Positions 1 to 11,285 are shown, counted from the stretch's first letter. The stretch is DNA of 64,000 nucleotides from Glebionis coronaria (GCA_025667525.1 CM046882.1:525786618-525850617), one strand, 5' to 3'. Made by a program: numbers and translations. The notes: generated by a model not told the origin, from the sequence alone.

Positions 1-657
1 CTTGAAACATAAGACTCCTATCTACATTAAGCAGGTATTTTTGTTTCTTTTCAGCAATCTCACTCTGCTGAGGTAATATATTCACAAGAGGTTTGATGAA
101 TATACCCATAGAATTACAAAAGTCACTCATTTATTGATTAATTAAGTCAGTTTCATTGTCTGATCTAACAACGTTAATCTTTTTATCAAAATAAGTTAAA
201 GCAATTTATAAAAATGAACCACCATATCAAAAACTTCACTCTTGTTTTCAAGAAAATACACCCAAATAGCTCTACTGAAATCATATACAATAGTAAGAAA
301 ATATTTGAATCCCTCCTTGCTAACCACTTCGTATGGTCCCCATACATCCAGATGAATTAAATCACCAAAACTTTTAGACTTATGTTCACTTAAAAGAAAA
401 GATTCTCTAGTTTGTTTTTCCTTAAGAGAGACTTCACAAGGAATCTTATGATTAACATTAGACACATTCAAATATCCTTTTAACAACTTTGAAACTTGAT
501 TAACAGGGTTACCCAACTTATTACGCCAAATTTCTTTAGAAACATTACAAACAAGAAACTTACTATAACTATCAACAAAAGTACAGGCATACACAGTATC
601 AAACAAGTAAAGATCAACAGATTCATTACCAGTCCCTAGGAATGCCTCCCTTCTCAA
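1..657 (-). pseudogene. copia-A pre-integrase and integrase fragment
   Basis: The open stretch 196-657 carries the GAG-pre-integrase segment (reads IWRNKLGNP, where related copies have an H before the final zinc ligands) followed by the integrase core, with the D-containing segments LDVWGPYE and FLTIVYDFSRAIW. Positions 1-195 still read as integrase in decayed form (an NILPQQSEIAEKK-like stretch corresponding to the region of the third catalytic residue). Integrase would insert the cDNA into the chromosome. Here the frame is broken near 195 and again upstream of 657. Clear homology to the corresponding part of copia-B; non-functional. Confidence 0.8.
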
Positions 658-1308
658 ACACTGAATATAACACTTAGTCTCATCAAAACAAACATTGAGT
701 TTAGTATCCTTAATAAGCTTAAAATAACAAACTCACACAAGACTCATGCACAACAATCAAAACCACATTATTATACAACTTCAAACTATCCACATGAGTA
801 ATCTTAGCTAAGGTTCCACTAGAGTGACCAATGATAAGCTTTAAGCTATTGGTGTGAACCACGTTAAACATATCGTTGATACTATTAGTCATGTGTTTAT
901 TAGCTTCAAATCAATTATCTATCCCAAATGATAACTTATTCCATTAAGATTTATACTAACACTATAATACACATTACAATTGAAGAAACAACAAAACCCA
1001 CTACCTGCCATATTAACATTAGCAGGAGTCCAGTTCTGTGTATTCAGAAAATTCAACAATTTCATAACCTGCTCATTAGTAAAAGACAAAGAAACAGGAG
1101 ATGTTTTGACATCCTGATTACCCATAGAGTTACCCTTAAAATCAGCATTATTACTGTTGTTAAAACTTCGAGAAGGTTTCAAATTAGGATTAATTTTAAA
1201 ACTAGGAGGGTGATTATTGATTTCAAAACATCTATTGATAGTGTGACCTTGTAAACCACAATTTTTACATAACAAACTGTTATAGTTATGTTTATTATTA
1301 GAACTCAT
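658..1308 (-). pseudogene. copia-A CCHC zinc knuckle and aspartic protease remnant
   Basis: 919-1308 encodes a gag C-terminal CX2CX4HX4C knuckle (CKNCGLQGHTINRC) followed by a proline- and asparagine-rich segment, matching the same position in copia-B. The protease that should follow can be traced at about 780-915 on the minus strand (an HMTNSIND-like stretch after the expected active-site position), but the D-S-G motif itself is destroyed by frame change and substitution. The knuckle would bind genomic RNA in the particle; the protease would cut the polyprotein. Both are relics. Confidence 0.7.
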
Positions 1309-1309
1309 A

Positions 1310-2300
1310 TTATTAGATTTGTCGTTAAAATTACTTTTAGGATCAGTATGTCTAGCGACGAATGTAAAATCATGAGGCTTATCATTCTTAACATAGGAAG
1401 GGAGATTCCACTATGAGACTCCTTTCTAGCAATTATAACAAATGCATCTTTAAACTCATGAAGAATTTACCTAGTCAAAAGAATGATTCTAATGAGTTGA
1501 TAAATGTCATCAGAGCCTATTAGAAATTGCATAAGCTTTAACAACTTTTTATGATCAAGCAATTCAATTATAGCATTACAAGTATAATCAGGGAGTTTTG
1601 TAAGAATACCAAACTCTCTTCATAGAGAGTTGAATTTATGATAATACTTAGAATCAGGTAAACTCCTTGTTTAAAACAATTTATTTAAGGCAGATTAAAA
1701 ACAATTGAACCATCAATTCTATCGTAAGTCTCTTGTAACCCTTTCCAAGCCAATGCAACATTATCAGAAAAAAACTTGACCAAGATAAACATCTTGGGAT
1801 AAAGAAGTTAAAGCCAATGCAACATTATTAGAAAAAGCATGGCAAAGATAAACATCTTCGGATAAAGAAATTAATATCCAATTAACCACAAAGCATTGCA
1901 TTTATCTAATTGGGGAAGAAAGAGGGCACTGGCAGCATAATCAGTTCTATTGCAAGTGTCATCCACATAACCATCTTACCTTTAATTTATAAAGCAAGTT
2001 TCATAGCACAAGCCTAAATTATATATTTTTCAACCACGATCAATTTACCAGTCCTAATAGATTGACAAGAAAAGTGATTCTGATGCAAAGGAAAGGATTA
2101 CTATGATCAAGAGATCCAATCAAAATAGGCATAATGAAAATAGAAACAAATAATAACAAAAAAGAAACTAAACATACAATAACAACTAAGAAATAAAACA
2201 AAAATACAACATAAACCAAACAAACTACCACAATTACACCAACAACCAATAATCAACCACATGTGTTACAAACTTCAAGCTAACCAACCTAATCTCCCAT
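1310..2300 (-). pseudogene. copia-A gag remnant, heavily decayed
   Basis: No open frame longer than about 70 codons survives. Homology to copia-B gag can be seen at nucleotide level, for example around 1700-1760 compared with 9330-9380, where both carry the segment for a Y-D-K-I-D-G-S-type motif. The stretch contains a 63-64 bp tandem duplication (separate entry). An apparent 69-codon hydrophobic frame at 2040-2249 is low-complexity and is not credited as a gene. Confidence 0.5.
1747..1873. repeat. 63-64 bp tandem duplication inside copia-A gag
   Basis: 1747-1810 and 1811-1873 are two adjacent copies beginning AAGCCAATGCAACATTAT and ending ATAAAGAARTTA, with a handful of mismatches. The copies have diverged, so the duplication happened some time after insertion or was inherited by the copy. 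Confidence 0.85.
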
Positions 2301-2805
2301 GACCTAGACATCCTAAATCCTAGAGAAAGAGCAAAAATAACCCAACACACATCCAAGTTTTTCAAAATCTTGATCAAGAAAATGGGATTGTCTATAGCAG
2401 GTATCCAAACCACTTAAGGTGACAAGTTAAGATGTTAGATAGCCTATTTTATCCTTTTGACCAAGGAATGTTTCTTAAGAGATCAAGAAAACTTACATTG
2501 CTTAAATCGACAACGGAAGACTTATCAATCACTATAAATCTCTTAGTCTAGATTAATTGAACACTAGAGAACCCCAATTAACCCAGAAACCATAGGATCA
2601 AGAAACTCCTCAAATTAAAAATTAGGGTTTTCCCAATTTAACTGTATTAATCGATCAATAACTAAGTTAATCACTGATTAACCAACCAAGAAGCCTAAAG
2701 AATCACAAAAAACCAAGAATCACAAAAAAAATTGGGTTTCAATAAAAAAATCTAAATCACCTAATCACCGATAAACCACAATATGATCCCAAGATGATAA
2801 GCCTC

Positions 2806-2819
2806 GAGCTCAGATGCCA
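2806..2819 (-). other. copia-A primer-binding site (degenerate, initiator-Met tRNA type)
   Basis: On the minus strand this reads TGGCATCTGAGCTC, two changes away from the TGGTATCAGAGC seen in copia-B, and it directly abuts the LTR end at 2820. Position and sequence fit priming by the 3' end of tRNA-iMet. Confidence 0.65.
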
Positions 2820-3320
2820 TGAAAAAATACATACACAACTGATTTATCACCCAACCAACCACTGTGTGATGACATTATTACTTAATGAAACAATACTAGA
2901 ATATGGGTCCTCAATAAGTGCCTACCAAAGGTTTACAACAGAAAGGCAAAGATAATCCCAAAACGGATGCTATCTAAATATAATACTCACGCACACTCAC
3001 TAGTGATTTCTAACCCAAAAATTAATAGATCGAGATGATCTAAACGAAAACTAAACAATAAACTGAAACCTTAAACTTTAACAAATTTCAGCGAGATGCA
3101 AAATTGACTGAGAGAAATTTTGTGAAATTATAAATCAACTTTGACCCGGATGATGACTTATATATAGCTTGGACTAACTTTACGTTTACATAAAAAATCT
3201 TGCGCAACCACAAACTTACAAACACAGCTAAAAAGGAAGTTATATGAAAAATAATACTGACAGTTAAACCCTTGAAGTCCCATAAATTTGCCCAAATTGC
3301 TAAATACTTTTAACACTTCA
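2820..3320 (-). repeat. copia-A 5' LTR
   Basis: The segment is bounded by TG...CA (minus strand starts TGAAGTGTTAAAAG and ends GTATTTTTTCA), lies directly next to the primer-binding site, and contains a TATA-box-like TATATATAAG near 3157-3170 on the minus strand. The partner LTR is outside the window, so the outer boundary at 3320 is an estimate from the TG dinucleotide. Confidence 0.6.
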
Positions 3321-3840
3321 ATATCTTGATTAGTCTTCTTCCCAATCGGTTTGTACCTACCTATAGGGCGGTGGTTCTATTTTATGAGTTCCTAAAGGTT
3401 CACGAAAATCTTATAGATTTTTTTTCTTTTAGTGTAAATTTTACTATACCGATCAGTTTAAGTTTCATCTCCCCACTGTGATACCTATATGTAAACGCAA
3501 ATTTCTGTACTTAATTACTTCTCACGATTCATACAACCCAAAATATTCACAAGAAGAAAATAAATATTATGACAAAGGCTCGAATGACAAAAAAAAAAAG
3601 AAAAAGAAACTAGTCATTTAAATCTAACCTTTTAGTGACACTGTTTAGAAAGTGAGAAAAACCTTAAAATTTTGAGATATAGCAACAATTTTATATATAA
3701 AATGTGTCACAAATAGGCAAAAAAAATGTACTAACGTTTTTCATGTCAAGATAAATAAACTTCTACATGTTAGACTTTTATCTACATTACGTTAAGTGTG
3801 AGATAAGCAAATACATGTTTTTATCATAATTTTTTTTGTC
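3321..3840. other. Spacer without recognisable genes
   Basis: AT-rich sequence with short homopolymers (for example near 3588-3600). No reading frame, LTR or repeat structure was recognised. Confidence 0.6.
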
Positions 3841-4163
3841 AAATATTAGAATAAATTATATGTTTTGTCCCTACGATTTACATGAATAACACGTTTCGTC
3901 CCTAATTAAAATTATGTACATTGTTAGTCCTTAATTCTGTAAGTTGTAACACCGACGGTTCTTATTTTGAAAACTAGGGACTATCTGTGTAACAAGTTTC
4001 AAGCAAATTAATTACACGCATAGTCCCTATTTTTTAGATTAGGAACCGTTTGAGTTACAACTTATAAAATTAAAGACAAGCAATATTACATAATTTTAAT
4101 TAGGACGAAACTTGGCATCGTGTAAACCATAAAAACGAAAGATGTAATTTATTCTAAATATTA
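3841..4163. mobile_element. Foldback/MITE-like element with arms of about 150 bp
   Basis: The two halves are imperfect reverse complements over almost their whole length: the left arm starts GAATAAATTATATG and contains CCCTAATTAAAATTATGTA; the right arm, reverse-complemented, starts AGAATAAATTACAT and contains CCTAATTAAAATTATGTAA. The octamer AAATATTA flanks both sides (3841-3848 and 4156-4163) and may be the target duplication. There is no coding capacity, so it would have been moved by a transposase encoded elsewhere. The superfamily cannot be fixed: an 8-bp duplication suggests hAT, a 9-bp one Mutator. Confidence 0.65.
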
Positions 4164-4772
4164 GTATGACATTTTTTGACGTTTTCTATACAGTCGATGA
4201 CATAATCTTTTACAACTCCATGTCCCCCATCGAGACTCATTATGGCCCAATGTAACCCATTACAAAATGAGTTATTACAACCTCTAGGCAATAAGTATCG
4301 AGTAATTTCAATTAACTTAACTCACGTGTTGTGTCCAACTAATGATGGATTTATATTATTGTGTCACAAATTAGGTGAATCGAAAATGACGATGATGTTT
4401 TGAGAAGCTTTAGGTTGTTAAGAATGTAGATTTTATGAGAGATTCATCGGATACAAAATGATCATCATATCACGGTTGTTTATCTTGTAAAAAACCACAT
4501 CATATGCTATTTTAGCGACCAACAACAACATTGAATATGGCCACATCATGAGTACGTTCGGGAGCAAGCTTATCAAGGATTATCGGGGATTAGGCTTTTC
4601 AAAAGGCCGGCTTATATAATAGGACTCGTTTGACGAAAAAGCTTATAAAGACTTATTAGATTATACTAAGTAACTTCATAAAAAGAGTTAAAAACTTTTG
4701 CCAATAACTTATAAGCAATATAAATTATTTATTTACTTATAAAAATATCAAATATGTATCAAAACTCATTTA
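4164..4772. other. Spacer, insertion target of copia-B
   Basis: AT-rich non-coding DNA. The last part (4570-4772) and the sequence right of copia-B (from 10811) were contiguous before insertion. No gene or structured element was recognised. Confidence 0.6.
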
Positions 4773-4777
4773 ATTAT

Positions 4778-5250
4778 TATTCGATTTTAACAAAAACAAG
4801 AATCAAGATGATTCAACCAACCTCCCCTTATTATTTTTTATTAACGGCGTTAGGCAATTACTTCAAATGTGATTCCTAGCTTTTTGATCAAACATACAAT
4901 ACAGGAAGAAGGAAAGAATACAACCAGATGTGTTACACTGATCTTACAAACAAGATCAATGAACACTAAATCAGTCTGAACAGATCAACTCAAGATCATA
5001 CCAACAATGGTGATAATAACAATGTGAGAGAGAAAATAACAAAACGAATTAACCCTAATCTAGCTAATGAGTTGAATATATAGCCCATGAGTCAACACCG
5101 ACTTCTCACTTTCCCAAGTTGTCACAAATGACCCCTGCACTTATATAAATAGCAAACTGAAGCAAAATAGTTATAAACAATTAAAACCAACTTACCTTAC
5201 TTACCCTTGAAGATTGAGCACATTATCAAACTTGGCTTAAACTTTTAATA
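4778..5250 (-). repeat. copia-B 3' LTR
   Basis: This is the direct repeat of 10334-10805. In element orientation it follows the polypurine tract, starts TATTAAAAGTTTAAGC and ends AATCGAATA. The outer end abuts ATTAT (4773-4777). Confidence 0.95.
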
Positions 5251-5259
5251 CCCCCTCTT
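5251..5259 (-). other. copia-B polypurine tract
   Basis: The minus strand reads AAGAGGGGG immediately before the 3' LTR. This is the expected plus-strand primer for cDNA synthesis and fixes the LTR start. Confidence 0.85.
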
Positions 5260-6740
5260 AAGTTGAGTTTTGGTATAAGTAAATAAGCTTCAGTTTCTCA
5301 CAAAACCACTTATGATCTTTGATAGATAATCCCTTAGTGAATAAGTCAGCTATATTATCTTCAGATTTGATTTTACATGTTCTAACCAATCCTGCTGAAA
5401 CTTTTTCTCTGAGGAAGTATAAATCTATTTCAAAGTGTTTTGTTCTCTCATGGAACACAGGATTAGCTGCAATTTGAATTGCAGAACTGCTATCACAGCT
5501 GATAGGCACAGGTAAAGTAATATCAATCTTAAGATCTTTCATGATCTTAAGAATCCACATAATTTCACAAGTAACACTGTTCATAGCTCTATATTCAGCT
5601 TCAGCTGAAGATTTAGTTATAACATATTGCTTCTTGCTTTTCCATGATACAAGATTTTCACCTAGATAAACAGTATGTCCAGTAACAGATTTTCTAGTAA
5701 TCTTACACTTAGCCCAATCTGAATCAACAAAAGCATTAAGATTCAAACAATTATGCTTCTTAAAAGATATACCAGTTCCAGGTGAACTTTTAAGATATCT
5801 CAGCACATGAAAATCAAGTTTAAGATGTGATTTATAAGGAGCATGCATAAACTGACTTAGGCAATGTACTGCATAAGCAATATCAGGTCTAGTCAGAGTG
5901 AGATAAATCAACTTGCCAACAATTTTCTGGTAACAAGTTTTATTATCAAGAATAACATCCTTTTCACTATCATCAACAACTTTCTTTTTCTTAGAAAGGA
6001 TCAGGAATAGGAGATTTAGCTGGCTTACAAGCTAGCATACCATATTCAAAGAGCAATTCAAGACAATATTTCCTTTAATTAAGACATAGACCAGAGTCAG
6101 TATCAAGAACTTCAATGCCTAAAAAATATTTGAGTTTTCCTAGATCTTTTATTTTAAATTTAGAACTCAAATACTTTTTAAAGTCATTAATCATTTTATC
6201 ATTATTTCCAGTTATAATGATATCATCCACATAGACTAACAAAGCTACAAATGCCTCATTCTCAGTCTTAGTAAACAATGACACATCACTTTTACTTTGA
6301 CTAAATCCATTATCAGTTAAAACACTAGTGAGCTTTTCATTCCATTTTCTAGGTGCCTGTTTTAACCCATATAAAGATTTAGTCAGCTTACACACCTTAT
6401 TAGTATCTGAACCATATCCTTCAGGAAGATTCATATAAATTTCTTCATCTAAATCTCCATAAAGGAATGCATTATTAACATCTAATTGATATACTGGCCA
6501 ATTGTTATGCACAGCCACAGAAAGAAGACATCTAACAGTCACAATTTTAACAACAGGAGAGAATGTCTCTTCATAATCTATGCCTTCTTTCTGACTAAAT
6601 CCTTTAGCCACAACTCTGGCCTTAAACCTTTCAACATCTCCACTAGACTTGTATTTAACTTTCCACAACCATTTACAAGCTACAGGTTTTCTACCAAGAG
6701 GTAAATCAACAATAACCCATATATTATTTCTGTTAAGAGC
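5258..6740 (-). pseudogene. copia-B reverse transcriptase and RNase H
   Basis: 6075-6740 encodes the copia RT (RVT_2): it has the VVAKGFSQKEGIDYEETFSPV motif region, the first catalytic aspartate in YQLDVNNAFLYG, and the active-site pair in YVDDIIITGNN (about 6222-6233). 5258-5911 encodes the connection and RNase H, including TRPDIAYAV, AFVDSDWA, SSAEAEYRA, CDSSSAIQ and TKHFEID. These copy the RNA genome into DNA and degrade the template. A TAA at 6075-6077 (apparently a CAA codon change) and a frame change near 5995 separate the two parts. The RNase H frame runs to the polypurine tract. All visible catalytic residues remain, so decay here is by nonsense and frameshift rather than active-site loss. 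Confidence 0.9.
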
Positions 6741-8015
6741 TTACATCTCTTCATTCATTGCCTTAACCCATCTAGGGTCTTTGGCAGCCTCATCATATGA
6801 TTTAGGCTCATGAATTTTATTCAGATTATTAGAAAACACAAAGTTATGCATAGACAAATTAGTGTAACTCACAACAGTATTAATATCATACTTAATTCTT
6901 TTATCAAGCACATAGTTATCAAATTTAGCAGGAACTTTGTGTGGTCTAGTTGACCTTCTTAACTCAGATCTCTCTGGACTGTTTTGAAAAAGTTGATTAA
7001 ATTCAATAAATTCCTCACCCTCAGATTCATAATCATCATCACTTAGGGCAACATTTTGATCTATAGGACTAGCCTCACTACTGCATAGACCACTCTGGCT
7101 TCCAACACTATGATTCTTATCTCTCATAGAGTCTGACTCCTGAGAGTGACTGGTAATAATGGAATTAGTATCAGTAGATACTTTATCAGCTAAGTCAGGC
7201 CTATTTGAAATGCTACCTCTATTTCCTAGGTTTACATCTCTCACTTCATCACAGGGATCATCAGACTTGTCTGCTACCAGGTCAAAAATATTTAAACTAC
7301 TTATACCTTGTTCTTCAAAAACTAAACCATCTTTACAACCATCATTTTTGAAAGGGAACACAGTTTCATAAAACTTTACATCCCTAGAAGACAAAACAGT
7401 TTTAGACTCAAGACTAAAAAGTTTATAACCTTTTTTTGTAAAAGAATAACCAATAAAATCATACTTTTCACTCCTAACAACAAACTTATCCATATTATTA
7501 AGTATAGTACTAAAACACAAACACCCAAAAGTTTTAAAATGAGAGATATTAGGTTCAAGGTTATAAATCATTTCATAAGGACTTTTCCCAGAGAGAACTA
7601 AGCTAGGAATCCTGTTAATAAGATAAACAACAGTAAGAACACATTTAGGCCACATATTTAAAGGTAATCCCCCCTGGAACCTAAGAGCTCTTGCAACATT
7701 AAGCAAGTGCCTATGTTTCCTTTCTGCTATACCATTCTACTGTGGAGTATACACACAAGTAGTTTGATGTATTATACCTTTACTTTTAACAAAAGTTTCA
7801 AAATTATTATTTATAAATTCAGATCCATTATCACTTCTGAAAATCTTAATAGATACATCAAACTGAGTCTTCATAAGATTATAAAACTCAACAATTTTGT
7901 TAAAAACTTCATTTTTCCCTTTGAGCATGTATAACCACACAGCCCTAGTATAGTCATCAACCACAGTAAGAAAATACCTATAACCATCTCTACTCTTAAT
8001 CTTATATGTACCCAA
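6741..8015 (-). pseudogene. copia-B integrase core and C-terminal region
   Basis: 8015 down to 7740 carries the first two catalytic acids (FLTVVDDYTRAVW and RSDNGSEF). An in-frame TAG at 7737-7739 interrupts the frame just before the third (the E sits in a segment that continues across 7706). The following 6741-7706 segment contains the copia integrase C-terminus (NRIPS, SPYEMIYN, FGCLCF, KYDFIGYS) and an acidic linker with the ELRRSTRPHKVPAKFDNYV motif that precedes RT. A second in-frame TAA lies at 6741-6743. The same frame continues through both stops, so these are point lesions. Confidence 0.9.
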
Positions 8016-8137
8016 ACATCTAAGTGAACCATATCACCCAAGGACTTGGTTTTATGTTCACTTAAAGGAAAAGGATCCCTTGTCTGTTTAGCCTTATGGC
8101 AAACATCACAAGGTTGAACATCATTAGTAGACTGAAT

Positions 8138-9080
8138 TTAGATTTTATCTTTTAAGATGGTCAAAACTTGGTCAGAAGGATGACCAAGTCTATTATGCCA
8201 AATACATTTAGACAAACAACAGGTAGTTATAGAACTATTAACAAATTTCCTACCTGAATCAAACAAATAGAGACCATTGCATTCACTACCAGTCCCCAGA
8301 AAGGACTTTTGAAGAGAATCCTGAACAAAGCATTTTTCTTCAGTAAATGACACAACAAATTTATCATCTTTGGCCAACTTGTGAACAGATATAAGGCTAA
8401 CCTTGTAGCCTGGAACAACTAACACATTTTTCAACACAATTTTATCAGAAAGTTTATAATTTCCAATATGTTTAACATGTTCAACAGTTCCATTAGGGTG
8501 AGAAACAGATATGTTCAATTTAGAAACATCAATTACATCATATAAGTGAGCAGTTGAAAATGTCATGTGTTGAGATGCTCCAGAGTCAAAGATCCACCCA
8601 ATATAAGTACTATAAGTACTTATATTAGAATTGTAGTTAAAAAATCTACAAGTAAAAAAACTAATTATGTGATTAGACCTATAAACCATACCTGCAGCAC
8701 AAGACTGCACATCACCAGTATCAGCTTTAGAGCCAGTTAAAGTCATAAGTCTATTAATTTGATCAGCAGTAAAGGGAAGAGAGTTCCCAGATCCCTGATC
8801 AACATTATTACCAGAACTAGAAGCATTATTAGAAACATTAGATCCTCCAGGATTTCTTTTCTTGAAACCTGGAGGATATCCATTAAGCTCAAAACATCTG
8901 TCTATGGTATGTCCATTCATATTGCAATGAGTGCAAATTATTGTTTCTATTAGAACCTCTGCTTTGATTATTTCTATTATTAGACCAATTATTTGGTTTA
9001 ACTACAAAAGCAGTAGCAGTATTCTTATCATTACCATTATGCACATGACTATTCTTATGAGACTCAACCCTTGACAACAT
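8138..9080 (-). pseudogene. copia-B CCHC knuckle, aspartic protease, pre-integrase
   Basis: Two overlapping frames cover this segment. 8889-9080 leads into the zinc knuckle (a CX2CX4HX4C with MNGHTIDRC visible at 8880-8925), where the frame changes. 8138-8920 then encodes the protease with WIFDSGASQHMTF (the D-S-G active site near 8579-8587), a VVPGYKVSLISVHKLA segment, and the GAG-pre-integrase domain (CIWHNRLGHPSDQV). The frame is lost again before integrase, at about 8020-8137. The protease would mature the Gag-Pol precursor. Confidence 0.88.
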
Positions 9081-9744
9081 CAGGCAAAGGGTCTGCAGTT
9101 AACAATTGACTCCTAACAACACTGAAAGTGTCATCAAGACCCAAAAGAAACTGCATAAGTCTCATAAGAGCATTATGACTCTTCATTTGAGGAGCACCAT
9201 CACAACTACAAGAAGGAAGATTGACAAGAGAGTCAAACTGCCTCCATAAGCTATTGTAATTATGATAATACTCAGACAAAGAAGACCCAGACTGAGTGAG
9301 AGAGCAGATTTTAAAGTGCAAATTATAGATAACAGATCCATCTATTTTATCATATGTTTCTTTAAACTCATCCCACACATCTTTAGCATTTTTAGAAAAA
9401 ATTTGTTCTTGATATAACTCAAAAGAGATACATCCAAGGAGCCAAGATAAGACCACAGCATTACATCTATCCCATTGATCAGCCAAAACAATATCATCAT
9501 TATTCTTCTCACAAGTACCATCAATAAAACCCAATTTATTCTTAGTATGCAATGCAAGTTTGAATGCAGCAGCCCATACTTTATAATTTTCTGGACCAGT
9601 GAGTTTAACACTCACAATGGGCTGCCCATTTGTGTCAGTAGGGTGTAAAAACAAAGGGTCATTAGTATGAATGACAGTTTCACTTTCAGTTTTAGTATCA
9701 CTAACAGGATTATCATCCTGGTCACCTTTCTTAGAAACAGACAT
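9064..9744 (-). pseudogene. copia-B gag N-terminal domain
   Basis: The likely start is the ATG at 9742-9744 (MSVSKKG), with an open upstream extension of five codons. It encodes the copia-type gag polypeptide: NDPLFLHPTDTNGQP near the N-terminus, then LTGPENYKVWAAAFKLAL and the UBN2-type region (DVWDEFKETYDKIDGSVIYNL, LSEYYHNYNSLWRQFD). This is the capsid-like protein that assembles cytoplasmic particles. The frame is lost at about 9070, where the knuckle segment continues in another frame. About 227 residues remain, roughly the expected size for the part before the knuckle. Confidence 0.9.
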
Positions 9745-10320
9745 AGTGAAAACACACAAAGATCAAACAAAGCACAAATAACCCCTTGTATCTCCTCTAC
9801 AACCAACAATCAACTAGCACAGATGAAAACTGAATCAATCCTCCAAAAACTAACTAATCCCTTCGACACCTAAAACCCTTCTAAAAAACATAAAAACAAG
9901 AGAGAGCAAGAGAGGTGTTACAACACGCGCAGCTACCAGCAAAAGAGCCAAGAACCAATAAGATCAAGAAGATCTCACCCCAAACAACAAGCACAGCGGA
10001 ATAACAACCTGAAAACCGTTAGTTATAACAAATAACCAACAAGAATAACAAACCCCCAAAAATTGAACGAAACTCTAATTTCTGAAATTTAGAGTTTCTT
10101 CAATTTACCTTACCAGAGATGAAATTAAACTCAATTAAACAATAAAGAACCCAATTAAACACCACAGAACACCAAAAATCAGAAAACCCCCAAATTTTAA
10201 AACCATAAAAATTTAATAGATCAAAAAACTTGTAATTAATCACAATTAACACAAGATTAACCACAAGATTAATCAAGATCTTTAAAAACAGGTTTAAAAA
10301 CTCAGATATCAAGAACCAAA
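9745..10320 (-). other. copia-B leader between primer-binding site and gag
   Basis: Untranslated leader of the element, AT-rich, ending at the ATG at 9744. A 70-codon frame at 10100-10312 is hydrophobic and low-complexity and is not credited. Confidence 0.7.
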
Positions 10321-10333
10321 GGCTCTGATACCA
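10321..10333 (-). other. copia-B primer-binding site, tRNA-iMet type
   Basis: The minus strand reads TGGTATCAGAGCC, complementary to the 3' end of initiator-methionine tRNA, directly abutting the 5' LTR with no spacer. Confidence 0.95.
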
Positions 10334-10805
10334 TATTCGATTTTAACAAAAACAAGAATCAAGATGATTCAACCAACCTCCCCTTATTATTTTTTATTAA
10401 CTGCGTTAGGCAATCACTTCAAATGTGATTCCTAGCTTTTTGATCAAACATACAATACAAGAAGAAGGAAAGAATACAACCAGATGTATTACACTGATCT
10501 TACAAATAAGATCAATGAACACTAAATCAGTCTGAACAGATCAACTCAAGATCATACCAACAATGGTGATAATAACAATGTGAGAGAGAAAATAACAAAA
10601 CGAATTAACCCAATCTAGCTAATGAGTTGAATATATAGCCCATGAGTCAACAACGACTTCTCACTTTCCCAAGTTGTCACAAATGGCCCCTGCACTTATA
10701 TAAATAGCAAACTGAAGCAAAATAGTTATAAACATTTAAAACCAATTTACCTTACTTACCCTTGAAGATTGAGCACATTATCAAACTTGGCTTAAACTTT
10801 TAATA
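10334..10805 (-). repeat. copia-B 5' LTR
   Basis: Direct repeat of 4778-5250. It starts at the primer-binding site and ends next to ATTAT (10806-10810). A TATATAAATAGC-like promoter element (minus-strand reading of 10688-10705 and relatives) would drive the element. Confidence 0.93.
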
Positions 10806-10977
10806 ATTATATTACTTTTTGTAATTTTGCAATAATAAACCTCATGTCAGCACATTTGCAAACAAATTTATAAATATAAAAATTTCAATTTCGACTTATA
10901 ATACAAACTCTAGTCTCAGGCTCTCAGTTGCAGCGCAAGCCTCATCCCATTTCACAAAACATACCATATATCGCGAT

Positions 10978-11285
10978 CAGGGACGGATTTACGTAATGAT
11001 TATGAGGGTCCGTTGCCCCTCATGGCTAGCCCGATGCAATGAGATTTTAGTGTATTTTTTCTTCGTTTTTGATCTTTTTCAAAGACGTCATTCACTAAAA
11101 ATTCAAATTGCCCCCCACCCTTATAATAAATCCTAACATTTAACGTTTTAAAATCTTATAAATCCGTCATTTGTAAGTAAAAATACTTCATATATCTTTT
11201 CGATATTACATTTTTTTCATATTTTGTTACTATTGTAGAAAAATTTTTTTTACTCTCACAACCTTATTTTTTAGTTTCATCACTG
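10978..11285. mobile_element. hAT-like non-autonomous element (308 bp)
   Basis: It starts CAGGGACGGATTTA and ends TTTCATCACTG, giving CAG...CTG termini of the hAT type. It is flanked by ATCGCGAT (10970-10977) and ATCGCGGT (11286-11293), an 8-bp duplication with one change, as expected for hAT. An internal TAAATCCGTCATTTG near 11158-11173 echoes the left terminus in inverted orientation. No coding capacity. Confidence 0.65.

Larger units (their letters stand above)
1..3320 (-). mobile_element. copia-A: degraded Ty1-copia LTR retrotransposon, cut by left window edge
   Basis: Read on the minus strand, the order is 5' LTR (2820-3320), primer-binding site, gag remnant, CCHC knuckle, protease remnant, pre-integrase and integrase, running off the window at position 1. 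This is the Ty1-copia order (integrase before RT). The coding part is broken by many stops and frame changes and has only short open stretches. It resembles copia-B at 4778-10805 in gag and integrase but is much more decayed, so it is probably an older relative. The RT, RNase H and 3' LTR would lie left of the window. Family certain; boundaries moderately sure. Confidence 0.85.
4778..10805 (-). mobile_element. copia-B: near-complete Ty1-copia element, coding region broken
   Basis: The element is 6028 bp with a 473-bp and a 472-bp LTR (4778-5250 and 10334-10805) that differ at about nine substitutions and one indel by eye (roughly 98% alike). It is flanked by the perfect 5-bp duplication ATTAT (4773-4777 and 10806-10810). 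On the minus strand the order is 5' LTR, primer-binding site, leader, gag, CCHC knuckle, protease, integrase, RT, RNase H, polypurine tract, 3' LTR. The LTR termini are TATT...AATA rather than TG...CA. Coding is interrupted by at least three in-frame stops (7737, 6741, 6075) and several frame changes, so this copy cannot make a full polyprotein. Confidence 0.95.

Noticed and set aside
2040..2249. A hydrophobic 69-codon frame on the minus strand
   Set aside because: Low-complexity valine/leucine/phenylalanine run in decayed copia-A gag; no domain or start context.
10100..10312. A 70-codon frame on the minus strand
   Set aside because: Falls in the AT-rich leader of copia-B between the primer site and gag; composition explains it.
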